Below are positions 23,219 through 31,734 of a stretch of 63,932 bases of DNA, piece after piece. The stretch is from a virus, in IMG/VR virus record IMGVR_UViG_3300037070_001552, positions 1 to 63,932 of that record. One strand, written 5' to 3'. How positions within the stretch are numbered: position 1 is the first letter of the stretch; each line of letters starts with the position of its first letter. Under the pieces are notes generated by a model. That model ran no database searches and was not told where the DNA came from. It saw nothing but the letters and a program-made list of their open reading frames with translations. The translations under genes and the position numbers were made by a program.

Positions 23219-24115
23219 TCAGTTGTCGAAGCCGAACACCACGCGGATGTTCTCGTGCGGGATCGGGTTCTTCGCGGCGTCGAGGTAGTCGACCGGCTTG
23301 TCCTCGGCCTCGCCGGCGTCGACCATCCACTTCGGGGGCAGGCCGACAGCGAAGCGCTCGAGCTCGACGATCGCATTCATGAGCTCGCTGCCCTCGCCAC
23401 CGACACCGAGCGTGTCGTCCCAGGTGTGCTTGATGTAGTAGCGCGGCTCCTCGAACGCGGCGAGGTATGCCGCCTCGTCCCAGTCCTTACCCTTCCGCCA
23501 GTGCGGGAGGTAGAGCGCGTCGGTGATCGGCGGGCCGACGGGCCGGGCGCCTGCATCCCAGTCCTCCGAGTTGACGGTGCGGATGCCGCGGCCGCTGATC
23601 GAGCCGGACCACCCGGTCGGGTTGACGCCGTGATCGCGGAGCTTCTCGTAGTCCTCGAGGGACAGCACTCCGGTGCGAGTGACGGTCGTCGACAGGCGGC
23701 CGGCATCACGGAATGCGACGAGCTCGGCGAGCGTGAACCACGAGTGGCTGTGCATGTCGACGCTCCACCCATCCACCTCGGCCAGCCAGGTGTAGCTCGC
23801 ATCCGACGGCACGCCACGCGGTTCGGACAGCGGTTCGAGATGCCGGCCGTCGCTGCGCACGCCGGCGAGCAGCGCGAACAGGTCGTAGTTCCGGTCGTCG
23901 AACGGAGCCATCCGACCCTTGCGGGTGAACGGCTCGTAGTTCGACTCGGGGTTGTAGTAGGTGTTCGGGAACAGCTGCCCGTCCTCCGAGTCCAGCGCCA
24001 CCCAGCGCTCGGAACCGGGTCGCCAGAGCCCTGCGATCTTCCCGTCCTCACCGACCCACGATCCCTGGTAGCGCTTCTCGCGTACCTCCACCATCGAGTG
24101 AATGTCACAGCCCAT
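23219..24115 (-). CDS. Conserved phage protein of the MGCDIH type
   Basis: 298 residues beginning MGCDIHSMVEVREKRY. Proteins with this start are widespread in phages and some bacteria but have no assigned role. The conserved parts here are RNYDLFALLAGVRSDG, the His-rich VDMHSHSWFTLAEL and a C-terminal helix around ELMNAIVELERF. The Cys and His at the very start might bind metal. It overlaps the next upstream gene by 11 bases. Confidence 0.7.
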   Translation of the reverse strand: MGCDIHSMVEVREKRYQGSWVGEDGKIAGLWRPGSERWVALDSEDGQLFPNTYYNPESNYEPFTRKGRMAPFDDRNYDLFALLAGVRSDGRHLEPLSEPRGVPSDASYTWLAEVDGWSVDMHSHSWFTLAELVAFRDAGRLSTTVTRTGVLSLEDYEKLRDHGVNPTGWSGSISGRGIRTVNSEDWDAGARPVGPPITDALYLPHWRKGKDWDEAAYLAAFEEPRYYIKHTWDDTLGVGGEGSELMNAIVELERFAVGLPPKWMVDAGEAEDKPVDYLDAAKNPIPHENIRVVFGFDN

Positions 24116-24509
24116 AGCCGTAGTCCTTCCCTGCCTTGACGCTCGCCACGAAGTCGGCGTAGCTGATCGGTGTTGCGGATGTCTGCCTGTCCCACGGCGA
24201 GTCGAGGTTGGGCGGCGAGATCGTCTGAGCCTTGAGATCCACCACCCACTTCACGCCGTCGGCGTACGTGGGTCCGACGCCCATGCTCATGTTGTCGTCG
24301 ATGCCGGCTGCCCGGACGATCTCACGCATGATGACCGCGGCGAAGTAGTCGTGGTCGTCGTACCCCTTGCCTTCCCGCTCGATCGCCTTGGTGAGAATGG
24401 CCGGCGTCTCGTGTGCCAGCCAGTGCAGGTAGATGAACACGCTGCCACCCTTGGGTCGCCACGCTTCCTCGGCGGGGTAGCGCAGCTCGATGGATGCACG
24501 GTCGCCCAT
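24105..24509 (-). CDS. Hypothetical protein (134 aa)
   Basis: Starts at ATG 24509 (MGDRASIELRYPAEEAWRPK) in a TGATG junction. A beta-rich start (GGSVFIYLHWLAHETPAI) and helical middle with DHDYFAAVIMREIVRAAGI. Often seen next to MGCDIH-type genes in phages, in my recollection. No function assigned. Confidence 0.65.
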   Translation of the reverse strand: MGDRASIELRYPAEEAWRPKGGSVFIYLHWLAHETPAILTKAIEREGKGYDDHDYFAAVIMREIVRAAGIDDNMSMGVGPTYADGVKWVVDLKAQTISPPNLDSPWDRQTSATPISYADFVASVKAGKDYGYGL

Positions 24510-24892
24510 CAGCAGGCCGCCATTCCGTAGAACAGCCAGCCCGGTAGGCCACGGTCCAGCGGTGGCGCCCACGGATTCGAGAGCATCGCATCGGTCGGCT
24601 CGTCGGGCTTGAGCGGGATGGCCCACGCCGCCTCCCACTTCTGCGGGGTCACGAGCTTCGGGTCGTCCCAGTCCAGGTCGTCCTGGAACCACCACTGCGC
24701 TCGCTCGTACGCCTCGGTGGCAGTCATCGGCTCCTTGACTCCGGGGTCTTGGATCACCCCGCTCGTGGTGCTGATCGTGCCGTTGTAGGGGTCGTGCCCC
24801 TGCTCGTAGAACGCCTGCTCCACGAGCTCGCGGTAGGCATCCGCCATGCTGGCGGTGCCGCGGTACTCATTCTCGAATGAGGTTCCGCCCAT
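24509..24892 (-). CDS. Hypothetical protein (127 aa)
   Basis: ATG 24892 chosen because GGAGGG lies ten bases upstream; ATG 24901 is too close to that site. Contains SFENEYRGTASMADAYRELV and two paired-Trp motifs (RAQWWFQDDLDWDD). No recognised domain. Coupled to the next gene. Confidence 0.6.
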   Translation of the reverse strand: MGGTSFENEYRGTASMADAYRELVEQAFYEQGHDPYNGTISTTSGVIQDPGVKEPMTATEAYERAQWWFQDDLDWDDPKLVTPQKWEAAWAIPLKPDEPTDAMLSNPWAPPLDRGLPGWLFYGMAAC

Positions 24893-24918
24893 GATGTTCA
24901 TTCCCTCCGGGGTATGGG

Positions 24919-25503
24919 TCAGAGTGCGAGGTAGGTGCCGACGGATGTCAGCAACAGCGGGACGCCAGGCGTCACGGCGAACACGACTTCACCCGTGAAT
25001 GTCTGGCCGGCATACAGGTCGCCGGCGGTATACATCTGCGGGCCGGGCGTGACGACGCTGGCTTGGTTGAACAGCGTGCCGTCGGGGCCCACGAGCTTGA
25101 GGTTGTACGACTCGAAGCTCGGGCTGACCGGCTTGTCTGCGCTGATCCCCGTGTACGTGAGGTTGACCAGCACGTAGGTCATGCCGGCGGGCGGCAACTC
25201 GTTGAACTGGTTCGCCTCGAGCAGTGCCGTGGTCGCATCCCAGTTGGTGACGGCGGCCGTGAACGAGTAGAGCTCGTTGCCTCCCGCGTCCGTCGCGATG
25301 AGCGACGAGCCAGCGGGCCACGGGTTCTCGAGCGTGCCGACCTCGGGTGCCGGCGGCTCGGGCTCGGGTGCCGGCGTCTCCTCGGTCTGCGTGGCAGCGG
25401 GCTTGTCGATCGGCTCGTCGTCCTTGCTGATCGTCTTGCCGGAGCAGCCGGTGATGGTGAGCGCGGCGATCAGTGCGACCGCGGCGATGATGCGTGACTT
25501 CAT
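24919..25503 (-). CDS. Lipoprotein with DUF4352-like Ig domain
   Basis: 194 residues from ATG 25503. A lipoprotein signal is clear: MKSRIIAAVALIAALTITGC with the lipid-bearing Cys at residue 20. An acidic Pro/Glu linker (residues 25-60) leads to a beta-sandwich resembling DUF4352 (TYVLVNLTYTGISADKPVSP, then AGDLYAGQTFTGEVVFAV). The protein would be anchored outside the host membrane. Exposed phage lipoproteins often block superinfection; that role is inferred. Confidence 0.78.
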   Translation of the reverse strand: MKSRIIAAVALIAALTITGCSGKTISKDDEPIDKPAATQTEETPAPEPEPPAPEVGTLENPWPAGSSLIATDAGGNELYSFTAAVTNWDATTALLEANQFNELPPAGMTYVLVNLTYTGISADKPVSPSFESYNLKLVGPDGTLFNQASVVTPGPQMYTAGDLYAGQTFTGEVVFAVTPGVPLLLTSVGTYLAL

Positions 25504-25513
25504 GTGTTCTCCT

Positions 25514-26008
25514 TTAGAGTGACGGGCTGTGCTCGTCGATGGAATGCATGCCGCCGAAGGTCTCGGCGAATGCGTGGTGTGCTGAGGTTCCGATGTTGAT
25601 CCCGATGTACTCGGTCGTTCCGTAGCGAGCGTCGGCTGCACTGGCAGCCTCGCCCCATGCTCGGCCGCAGTCCTGCAGGTTCTGGAACATGTCGGCCCAG
25701 TGCTTCGCGGCGGCCGTGAACATCACGTGAGGGTCGTCGTTCAGGTTGAGCAGAGCGAACAGTGCGGACGCCGACGGCTCGCTGCTCTGCGAGCGATGCG
25801 CTCGCAGGTAGTCGGCGATGCCATCTTGTGCCGGCTCCTTGAGCTCGAGCGTGGCGAGCGCAAAGCCGATGCCGCACGATGGGCTGCCATCTTCGTTGAA
25901 GTAGACGCATGCCTCCGGGTGCTCGTCGGTGTAGACGTAGTGCCGGCCCTTCTCCTCGATCGCCTTGTAGACGGCGGCGCGGATGTCGCTCAGTCCGATC
26001 ACTCGCAT
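25514..26008 (-). CDS. Hypothetical protein (164 aa)
   Basis: Soluble alpha/beta protein (MRVIGLSDIRAAVYKAIEEK) with GSPSCGIGFALATLEL and a C-terminal AHHAFAETFGGMHSIDE. It lies between the lipoprotein and another unknown gene with one-base spacing. No family recognised. Confidence 0.65.
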   Translation of the reverse strand: MRVIGLSDIRAAVYKAIEEKGRHYVYTDEHPEACVYFNEDGSPSCGIGFALATLELKEPAQDGIADYLRAHRSQSSEPSASALFALLNLNDDPHVMFTAAAKHWADMFQNLQDCGRAWGEAASAADARYGTTEYIGINIGTSAHHAFAETFGGMHSIDEHSPSL

Positions 26009-26009
26009 G

Positions 26010-26399
26010 TCAGATCTCCCTCTCGTCTGGATCTTGCAGGTCGTACTCGCGAACCGGCGGCTCGAAGTGCTGAGCGTCGAGTCGCTCGCGTGCCTGCTCC
26101 TCGAGCACGAGCGGTAGCTCGGGCACGTCGCTCGGTTCGGTCCCGCCGTAGAGCGAGAGCAGATCGGGGCTCACCATCGTGGCGACCTCGATGTCTCGGG
26201 CCCGCTGCAGGATGCGCTCGGCCAGCACCACGAGATCGGCCGGCCGACCCTCGATGATGGCGACCTTGCCGTTGGCACCGATCAGGATCGCGGCTGCCTC
26301 GTTGGCCGTGCCGTCCTCGTCGACGAGAACGCCGGGCATGTGTGTGCTGTCGAGCTCGACGAACCGTGCGTTGAGCCACGTTGCGGTGTAGTCGGTCAT
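26010..26399 (-). CDS. Hypothetical protein (129 aa)
   Basis: Starts at ATG 26399 (MTDYTATWLNARFVELDSTH), coupled by ATGA. A small alpha/beta domain (ILIGANGKVAIIEGRPADL) with an acidic tail. No function assigned. Confidence 0.65.
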   Translation of the reverse strand: MTDYTATWLNARFVELDSTHMPGVLVDEDGTANEAAAILIGANGKVAIIEGRPADLVVLAERILQRARDIEVATMVSPDLLSLYGGTEPSDVPELPLVLEEQARERLDAQHFEPPVREYDLQDPDEREI

Positions 26400-26920
26400 G
26401 CTGAGAGTCCTTCCGCCAGCTTGCGGAGCGCGGTCGCGATGCCGTACTCCCGGTTGATGTGGGCTCGGGCAGAGACAGGCGTCTCGCCCCTGTCGTAGTC
26501 CTCGAGCACGCGCTTGGCCTCGGCGAGTCGATCGGCCAGGTCGGCCGGCACCTGTCGGTTGTACGTGGACTCGGGCATCACGATCTGCCCGTCGCGGTAG
26601 ACGTTCGACTCCTCGCCGTACCCATCGGCGTGCCACTCGGTGTTGACGGTGACGGTCGAGCCTCGCACCATGAGTGTGAACGACTGAGCCCATGCTGTGA
26701 TGTTCTGCTCGTCACCGTAGCGACCCTCGCCGGAGCAGGCGTAGACGCCAGGCATCGTGACGTTGGTGCCGTACGGTGGCTCGGTCGCACCCTCGATGCG
26801 CACGATCTCGAAGCCCTCATCCCACTTGTCCCCGTTGATGAGCTCGAAGTTGGGCAGGTGTGCGAGCCAGTCGTGCGGGCCGTCGTCCACCTGCACGTTG
26901 AACCAGATGTCAGTACCCAT
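26396..26920 (-). CDS. Hypothetical protein (174 aa)
   Basis: Starts at ATG 26920 (MGTDIWFNVQVDDGPHDWLA), sharing a base with the upstream stop. The N-terminal half is beta-rich (TLMVRGSTVTVNTEWHADGY) and the C-terminal half helical (ADLADRLAEAKRVLEDYDRG). The MGTDIWF start recalls the MGCDIH-type gene nearby. No function known. Confidence 0.65.
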   Translation of the reverse strand: MGTDIWFNVQVDDGPHDWLAHLPNFELINGDKWDEGFEIVRIEGATEPPYGTNVTMPGVYACSGEGRYGDEQNITAWAQSFTLMVRGSTVTVNTEWHADGYGEESNVYRDGQIVMPESTYNRQVPADLADRLAEAKRVLEDYDRGETPVSARAHINREYGIATALRKLAEGLSA

Positions 26921-27300
26921 CACGCATCCGCCTTGCGTGTGAGCTCGACGGCCTCGATGAGCAGGCCACGGATCTGCTCGCCGCTGCGCTGCCACTCGTC
27001 ATGGATCACGTGCTCGTCGAGCACCGCCTGTGCGATGTCGATCGGGTTCAGCGGCGTGGTCTTTGCGCCGGCGCATGCTCGAGCCAGTCGGCGTGCACCC
27101 TCGAACTCACGAATGATCTCGTCGAAGTACGAGAGCGACGCTTGCCAGTGCCCCTCGTCCGTGTGGTGCAGAGCCCCGTCGATGAGGCGAGGCACCGATG
27201 CCAGGTTGGTGCGGATGTTGTGCCGTGCCACGCCGTCGTCGGCGTTGATCTGCTCACGCGTGAGTGCGGTGCACGCATCGCATCCGGGGTGGTTCTTCAT
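26920..27300 (-). CDS. Hypothetical helical protein (126 aa)
   Basis: ATG 27300 overlaps the previous stop. The first residues contain HPGCDACTALTREQI, a possible zinc knuckle. The rest is a helical bundle (FDEIIREFEGARRLARACAG, then EQIRGLLIEAVELTRKADA). No family recognised. Confidence 0.65.
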   Translation of the reverse strand: MKNHPGCDACTALTREQINADDGVARHNIRTNLASVPRLIDGALHHTDEGHWQASLSYFDEIIREFEGARRLARACAGAKTTPLNPIDIAQAVLDEHVIHDEWQRSGEQIRGLLIEAVELTRKADA

Positions 27301-27929
27301 TGGATCTCCTCGCTGATCTCGAGTCGGTACGCAACGGTGGATGCCGGGCCGAACGTGACCCTCGCTGTCTTGCGGGTGCCGCCGAAGTACTTCGCGATGC
27401 CGGCCACCACGAGCGCTTCGGCCAAGCCCTTGTGCTCGACCTCATCCTTGACGTACACCTCGTTGGGGCCGGCATCCGGGATGTTCATGTAGGCGATGAG
27501 GTTGATGCTCAGCGTCTCGCGCTCGGTCATGCCCTCGTCGTTCTCGGCCTCGGCGATGAGAGCCACGCCGCCACCGTGGTACTTGCCACGCGTGACCGCC
27601 GCTTCATCCATGTGGATGTACTCGGTGTGGATCGCGTAGGTCACCGGCTCGGGCTCGTCCTCCTCCTCGGTGAACTCACCCTCGTAGTCGTAACCCCCGA
27701 CCTCGCACCAATACTTAGTGTTCTCGTCCTCGACGCCAGCGCTGCCCGGGTTGGGTACGCTGAGCTGCTCGAACAGACGCTGCAGTGGGGACATCACGTA
27801 CTCGATGGTCTCGCTGTCCCACTCGGGCGTCGAGCCAGCTGCGGCGATGCCGTCGATGACCGCCTCGATCACCTCGCCGGCGTGGTCTGCGAGCAACAGC
27901 TGCAGCTGCTCGCGCTTGTCGTTGGTCAT
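27297..27929 (-). CDS. Hypothetical acidic protein (210 aa)
   Basis: ATG 27929 in a TGATG junction. A helical N-terminus (REQLQLLLADHAGEVIEAVI) is followed by an acidic linker (EGEFTEEEDEPEP) and a beta-rich domain with ALIAEAENDEGMTERETLSI. No recognised domain. Confidence 0.65.
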   Translation of the reverse strand: MTNDKREQLQLLLADHAGEVIEAVIDGIAAAGSTPEWDSETIEYVMSPLQRLFEQLSVPNPGSAGVEDENTKYWCEVGGYDYEGEFTEEEDEPEPVTYAIHTEYIHMDEAAVTRGKYHGGGVALIAEAENDEGMTERETLSINLIAYMNIPDAGPNEVYVKDEVEHKGLAEALVVAGIAKYFGGTRKTARVTFGPASTVAYRLEISEEIQ

Positions 27930-28096
27930 CACGTCACCTCTCGATCAGTGACGGCGTAAGCCGTCCCCATGTTGTCGTCCTCGTAGTTGGCAAGCACATC
28001 CGTGTTGCCGTCGTCGAGCATCTGCGCATCCGTGTCGCTGATCTCAGAGGAGAAGTCGATCTCGATGTGCTTCCGCCACTCCACTCTGCGCGTCAT
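27929..28096 (-). CDS. Small hypothetical protein (55 aa)
   Basis: Starts at ATG 28096 (MTRRVEWRKHIEIDFSSEIS) with GGAAGGAACACACATC upstream. Strongly acidic second half (DTDAQMLDDGNTDVLANYED). Overlaps the upstream gene by four bases. No function assigned. Confidence 0.6.
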   Translation of the reverse strand: MTRRVEWRKHIEIDFSSEISDTDAQMLDDGNTDVLANYEDDNMGTAYAVTDREVT

Positions 28097-28341
28097 GATG
28101 TGTGTTCCTTCCAGCGCCGGAAGTACCCGACGCCTGTCGGTCGTAGTTCCGCCATCACCCACGATGCGGAGTGTCCGCACGCCGGGCAGTAGGCGATCCA
28201 TCCACGCTCGGTGTAGATCGAGACCTTCACTCGAGCTGCGCTCACGGCACGGCCGCTGTTGCGGCAGAGCGTGGCGCCCTTGGTCTCGGCTCGGTCGGCG
28301 AACGCCGGCGAGACGAGCTTGCGCTTGGTGTCCGTGCTCAC
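28093..28341 (-). CDS. Small protein with a single CPACGH zinc knuckle
   Basis: 82 residues from GTG 28341, which follows GGAGGTTGTTC. Basic N-terminus (STDTKRKLVSPAFADRAETK), then GWIAYCPACGHSASWVMAEL. One CxxCxH site alone would need a second half elsewhere. Function unknown. Confidence 0.6.
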   Translation of the reverse strand: MSTDTKRKLVSPAFADRAETKGATLCRNSGRAVSAARVKVSIYTERGWIAYCPACGHSASWVMAELRPTGVGYFRRWKEHTS

Positions 28342-28436
28342 GAACAACCTCCGATCAGGTGGCCCATCGAGGTGATGAGCACGTAGAGCCCGACGCTGAC
28401 GGTGATGAAGCGCACCATCCATCGGGTGTCTTTCAC
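28338..28436 (-). CDS. Very small membrane peptide (32 aa)
   Basis: From GTG 28436, overlapping the upstream stop by GTGA and the next start by four bases. Sequence begins MKDTRWMVRFITVSVGLYVL, and most of it is one hydrophobic helix. The double overlap and lack of any other coding option in this 100-base gap support it. Confidence 0.55.
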   Translation of the reverse strand: MKDTRWMVRFITVSVGLYVLITSMGHLIGGCS

Positions 28437-28861
28437 TGGTTCTTGTAGAGGCGCAGCCTCACGTAGTCCCCCGCGTGGGGGTAGTACCTGCCGTGCCATG
28501 TGCGACCTTCAATCGTTGCGACAACGGTGTGCATCGGAGCGCCGAAGCCTCCGGTCGTGCGGGCGGTGAGGTATCCACGACCCAGGACAGAGCCGGGCCA
28601 CGAGGTGATCTCGATCTTGCGTGAGTCGTACGGGCTCACGCCGTTCAGCTTGAGCGTGTAGTCGTGGACGTAGGCGAACAGCGGTGGGTCGCCGAACTTC
28701 GCGAGCTTGAACTCGCGACGCTCAGCCTCGGCGGCGCAGTCGTAGCACATCGACTTGCCGTGCTGGTCGCGGGCGTACCCCGTGCCGATGCCAGTCGTCG
28801 GCGTTGGCGGGTGACCGCAGTCGCACACGACGACCGGCACCGGCACAGAGATCGTGGGCAT
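28433..28861 (-). CDS. Zinc-ribbon-containing hypothetical protein
   Basis: 142 residues. CDCGHPPTP..SMCYDCAAEAE near residues 13-45 form a four-Cys zinc ribbon. The C-terminal 80 residues are beta-rich (SVLGRGYLTARTTGGFGAPM, RLRLYKNQ). Five bases separate it from the gene upstream. No family recognised. Confidence 0.68.
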   Translation of the reverse strand: MPTISVPVPVVVCDCGHPPTPTTGIGTGYARDQHGKSMCYDCAAEAERREFKLAKFGDPPLFAYVHDYTLKLNGVSPYDSRKIEITSWPGSVLGRGYLTARTTGGFGAPMHTVVATIEGRTWHGRYYPHAGDYVRLRLYKNQ

Positions 28862-28866
28862 GGTCC

Positions 28867-29274
28867 TCAGACCACGCTCTCGAGCAGCTGAGGCGAGACC
28901 CGCCAGTTGTTGGCGAGCGTGATGCTCTTGCTGTTCACGCGGATCACCGTCGTCTCGACGCCGGCGATGTTCTGCCGGCGAGTGCGGTCGTTGCTCACGA
29001 TCTTCACTCGGTCGCCGGGCTTGTACGCAGCGAGCGAGACGGGGTATGCCTCGGCCAGAGCGAGCCGGAATGCGGCGTCGTCGTGCCCGGTCTTGGTCAC
29101 CTTCGCGCTCATGCTCAGGTTGTAGACGCTGATCTTCCCGTCGGCGACGGATGCGATCACGGACTTGGACTGGTTGTGCCGCACGAGCACGAACTCCTTG
29201 CCGCGAAAGGTGAACGTGTCGCCGTGCCGCAGCCGGACGAGGGAGACGGGCGTCTCCGTGGTGGTGTCGGTCAT
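28867..29274 (-). CDS. Hypothetical protein (135 aa)
   Basis: ATG 29274 follows GGAGGAATC. Two beta-rich units with a KOW/SH3-like look (HGDTFTFRGKEFVLVRH and KPGDRVKIVSNDRTRRQN). May bind RNA or protein; no family recognised. First gene after the hairpin at 29300. Confidence 0.65.
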   Translation of the reverse strand: MTDTTTETPVSLVRLRHGDTFTFRGKEFVLVRHNQSKSVIASVADGKISVYNLSMSAKVTKTGHDDAAFRLALAEAYPVSLAAYKPGDRVKIVSNDRTRRQNIAGVETTVIRVNSKSITLANNWRVSPQLLESVV

Positions 29275-29299
29275 GATTCCTCCGAGTCGTGTGTTGTGC

Positions 29300-29328
29300 G
29301 AGGGCGGGCTCTCGGTGAACCCGCCCTC
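29300..29328. terminator. Hairpin between dprA and the next operon
   Basis: GAGGGCGGG pairs with CCCGCCCTC around an 11-base loop. No U-run follows, so it may be a weak terminator or an mRNA-stabilising hairpin. Confidence 0.5.
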
Positions 29329-29354
29329 GTGCTGGCCGATCGTTGTGTGCTGGG

Positions 29355-30266
29355 CTACACCATGCTCACCTCCTTGGTGGTCGCACCCGTGAGGTGGCGA
29401 ACGTCGTCAGCCGACGTGATCAGCGAGGCGTGCGCCTCGGCGATCAGGTGGTGGCAGCCTGCGCTGGCGGCCGACGTGATGGGACCAGGCACCGCACCGA
29501 CCGCACGGCCGAGACCGTAGGCGTGAGCCGCCTCGTTCAGTGAGCCGGATCGGAACCCTGCCTCGACCACGATGGACGCCTCGCTCGCCGCTGCGATCAA
29601 GCGGTTGCGCATGAGGAACCGCCACTTGGTCGGCGACGAGCCCGGCGGAACCTCGCTGACCACGGCACCACGCTCGGTGATGCGAGAGATCAGGTCGGCG
29701 TGGCCGGCAGGGTACGGGCGGTCGACGCCACCGGCGAGGAAGGCGATCGTCGTGCCGCCGGCGGCGAGTGTCGCACGATGAGCGGCACCGTCGATGCCGT
29801 ACGCCGCACCGCTCACGATGGTGTGGTCACGTGCGAGATCCGCGGCGAGCTCCATCGTGACGTGCTCGCCGTAGCTGGTCGCTGCTCGAGCGCCCACGAT
29901 GGCGACGTTGTGCGCCTTGGGCCAGTCGAGTTGACCCTTCACGTAGAGCACGTGCGGTGCGGTGCGTCCGAGATCCTCGAATGACACCGGCCACTGAGGA
30001 TCTTCACGCGTGATGATCGTGATGTCCTTGACCTCGCACGCGGTGAGGATGTCACGCACCACGTTCTCGTGGTAGCGAGGGCGCACACGCTGGATGAACG
30101 CCGCGTGTGCCGGCGAGGGGATCGCGATGGTGTCGCGCACGATCATCTCGATCAACTCGGGCACGGTCACGAGCTCGAGCAGCTTGCCGGCGTACTCATC
30201 GCCGGGCTCGGTCAGGTGGGACAGCAAGATCCGTGCGTTGCGCACGGACAGCGTGGATGCAGGCAT
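29355..30266 (-). CDS. dprA: DprA/Smf-like DNA-processing protein
   Basis: 303 residues from ATG 30266, preceded by GGAAGGAAGC. The Rossmann core is complete: VGARAATSYGEHVT, SGAAYGIDGAAHRATL, LAGGVDRPYPAGH, GAVVSEVPPGSSP, RNRLIAAASEASIVVEA, RSGSLNEAA and GAVPGP. DprA binds ssDNA and loads RecA in transformation; in phages its role is open (recombination with host RecA, or countering defence). It has its own promoter at 30331 with a palindrome in the leader. Confidence 0.92.
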   Translation of the reverse strand: MPASTLSVRNARILLSHLTEPGDEYAGKLLELVTVPELIEMIVRDTIAIPSPAHAAFIQRVRPRYHENVVRDILTACEVKDITIITREDPQWPVSFEDLGRTAPHVLYVKGQLDWPKAHNVAIVGARAATSYGEHVTMELAADLARDHTIVSGAAYGIDGAAHRATLAAGGTTIAFLAGGVDRPYPAGHADLISRITERGAVVSEVPPGSSPTKWRFLMRNRLIAAASEASIVVEAGFRSGSLNEAAHAYGLGRAVGAVPGPITSAASAGCHHLIAEAHASLITSADDVRHLTGATTKEVSMV

Positions 30267-30291
30267 TGTGCTTCCTTCCGGGGAAGTGAAG

Positions 30292-30306
30292 CCCAAACGG
30301 TTTGGG
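30292..30306. promoter_or_regulatory. Palindrome CCCAAACGGTTTGGG, copy 2
   Basis: Extended here to GAAGCCCAAAC/GTTTGGGCTTC, 23 bases in all. Lies in the dprA leader, 25 bases downstream of the -10 box and 26 bases before the start codon. A roadblock or operator position. Confidence 0.65.
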
Positions 30307-30330
30307 CTTCATCTTTGGTGACGTATGACA

Positions 30331-30359
30331 AACCTATCGCAGCGATGGCCTTAGGTCTA
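30331..30359 (-). promoter_or_regulatory. Sigma70-like promoter of dprA
   Basis: On the minus strand TAGACC, 17 bases beginning TAAGGC, then TAGGTT. Overlaps the stop of the gene at 30357. Confidence 0.68.
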
Positions 30360-30629
30360 GCCTCGGATGGCGAACGCCTGAGACTTCCACTGCTCACGAG
30401 CGTCATCGAGCGAGGCGAACCACCACTGGTGTAGCTCGAGCATGTTGCCCGCGATCCCGTCGATGTCGATCACCTCACGGGTGACGACGAACGGGGTGTG
30501 CACACGTGGCTCGTCGTACGCCAGCTGAGCGGCGTGAATCTTGCCGTCACGCTGGACCATCGCCGTCTCGCGCAAGCCCTGCTTGAGCGAGTCCACGGTC
30601 AGCCACTTCTGCTTGCTCCGCGCACTCAT
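30357..30629 (-). CDS. Hypothetical protein (90 aa)
   Basis: ATG 30629 in a TGATG junction with the DUF4192 gene. Basic N-terminus (MSARSKQKWLTVDSLKQGLR), then ELHQWWFASLDDAREQWKSQ. No family recognised. Last gene before the dprA promoter. Confidence 0.65.
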   Translation of the reverse strand: MSARSKQKWLTVDSLKQGLRETAMVQRDGKIHAAQLAYDEPRVHTPFVVTREVIDIDGIAGNMLELHQWWFASLDDAREQWKSQAFAIRG

Positions 30630-31732
30630 CAGCTTGCCGGTCGGATGAATGCCCACGCCGGCAGGTGACCGGCGGTGACGAACGAGTGCACGATCTCGGC
30701 GAGTCCGTGCTCGGGGTCAGCGATGATCGCCTGCTTGGCGTAGTGCTCGGCGTGCGAGCTGCGACCCAGTGCCCACGAGAGCCACGCTGCGGTGGCGAGG
30801 GCGCCTGCCTGCACCTCGTTGGTGGTGTAGCTGGCGACGTGACGCATCAGCTTGAGCGCTCGCTCGAGACGCTCGGGGTTGGGCTGCGGACCCTCGCCCC
30901 ACATCTGCATCGCGAGATCGGCGGGGTACTCGACGCCTTCCTCCCATGCCATCTGCGCCTCGAGCGCACGGTCGCCGGCGTCCCGCCCGTTGCACCACTG
31001 GACCAGAGCCACGTCACGCAGCGCCGGCCGAGCGAAGCACCACGCCAGGGCGGCGGTGCTGTAAGCCGGGATGTCCTTGGGCACCCACGTGAGGGCCTGC
31101 TCGTAGAGCTCGGGCAGATCGTCGAGCATCGCCACCGTGAGGATCGCCTCGACGTTGGCCGGGTCGAACTCGGACGTGGACTCACCCGTGGTGAGCACCT
31201 CGATCGTGACGGCCAGGCCGGCAAGCGCTGCCTGCACATCCTCGAAGTCGCCGAGCTCGACCGCGGGCAGCTCCGTGCCGGCGAGCACACCGCCTGCCTT
31301 GATCGACGGGAGATCCGGGTCGTCGTCGAGCACGAGATCCGAGAGCGGCTTGACCTCGAGCGTGGGATCGAACGCGCTCACGTACCCGTCGTTGGCGACG
31401 ATGAGCTTGTCGCTCAGGTGGATGCCGGCCTGGTGCGCACGTTCGTTGAACTCGTGGATGAGCGGCAAGCCGATGCCTTCGAGCGCAGTCTCGTCCGTGT
31501 ACACGATGGGCACGAATGCGGTGACCTCTCGGATCTGCAGAGCGACGCCCATGATGGACGCGACCGAGCTCACGAGCGAGTCGGCCGGCGGGAGATCGAA
31601 GCGCATCGCGCCGACCGAGCGTGACCCGTTGAACGGGATCACAACCAGGCTGCGCTCGGGCACGTAGCCGAGCATGCGAGGCACGAGCTTGAGGAAGTCG
31701 GACGCGTTCGCGGCCTTGCGTGTGATGGTCAT
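30629..31732 (-). CDS. DUF4192 domain protein
   Basis: 367 residues from ATG 31732, seven bases after AAGGAG (ATG 31738 is too close). DUF4192 features are clear: DFLKLVPRMLGYVPERSLVV at the start, FVPIVYTDE, and a helical C-terminus with AALAWCFARPALRDVALVQW and AWLSWALGRSSHAEHYAKQA. The family is common in actinobacteria and their phages; its function is unknown. Confidence 0.85.
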   Translation of the reverse strand: MTITRKAANASDFLKLVPRMLGYVPERSLVVIPFNGSRSVGAMRFDLPPADSLVSSVASIMGVALQIREVTAFVPIVYTDETALEGIGLPLIHEFNERAHQAGIHLSDKLIVANDGYVSAFDPTLEVKPLSDLVLDDDPDLPSIKAGGVLAGTELPAVELGDFEDVQAALAGLAVTIEVLTTGESTSEFDPANVEAILTVAMLDDLPELYEQALTWVPKDIPAYSTAALAWCFARPALRDVALVQWCNGRDAGDRALEAQMAWEEGVEYPADLAMQMWGEGPQPNPERLERALKLMRHVASYTTNEVQAGALATAAWLSWALGRSSHAEHYAKQAIIADPEHGLAEIVHSFVTAGHLPAWAFIRPAS

Positions 31733-31734
31733 GG

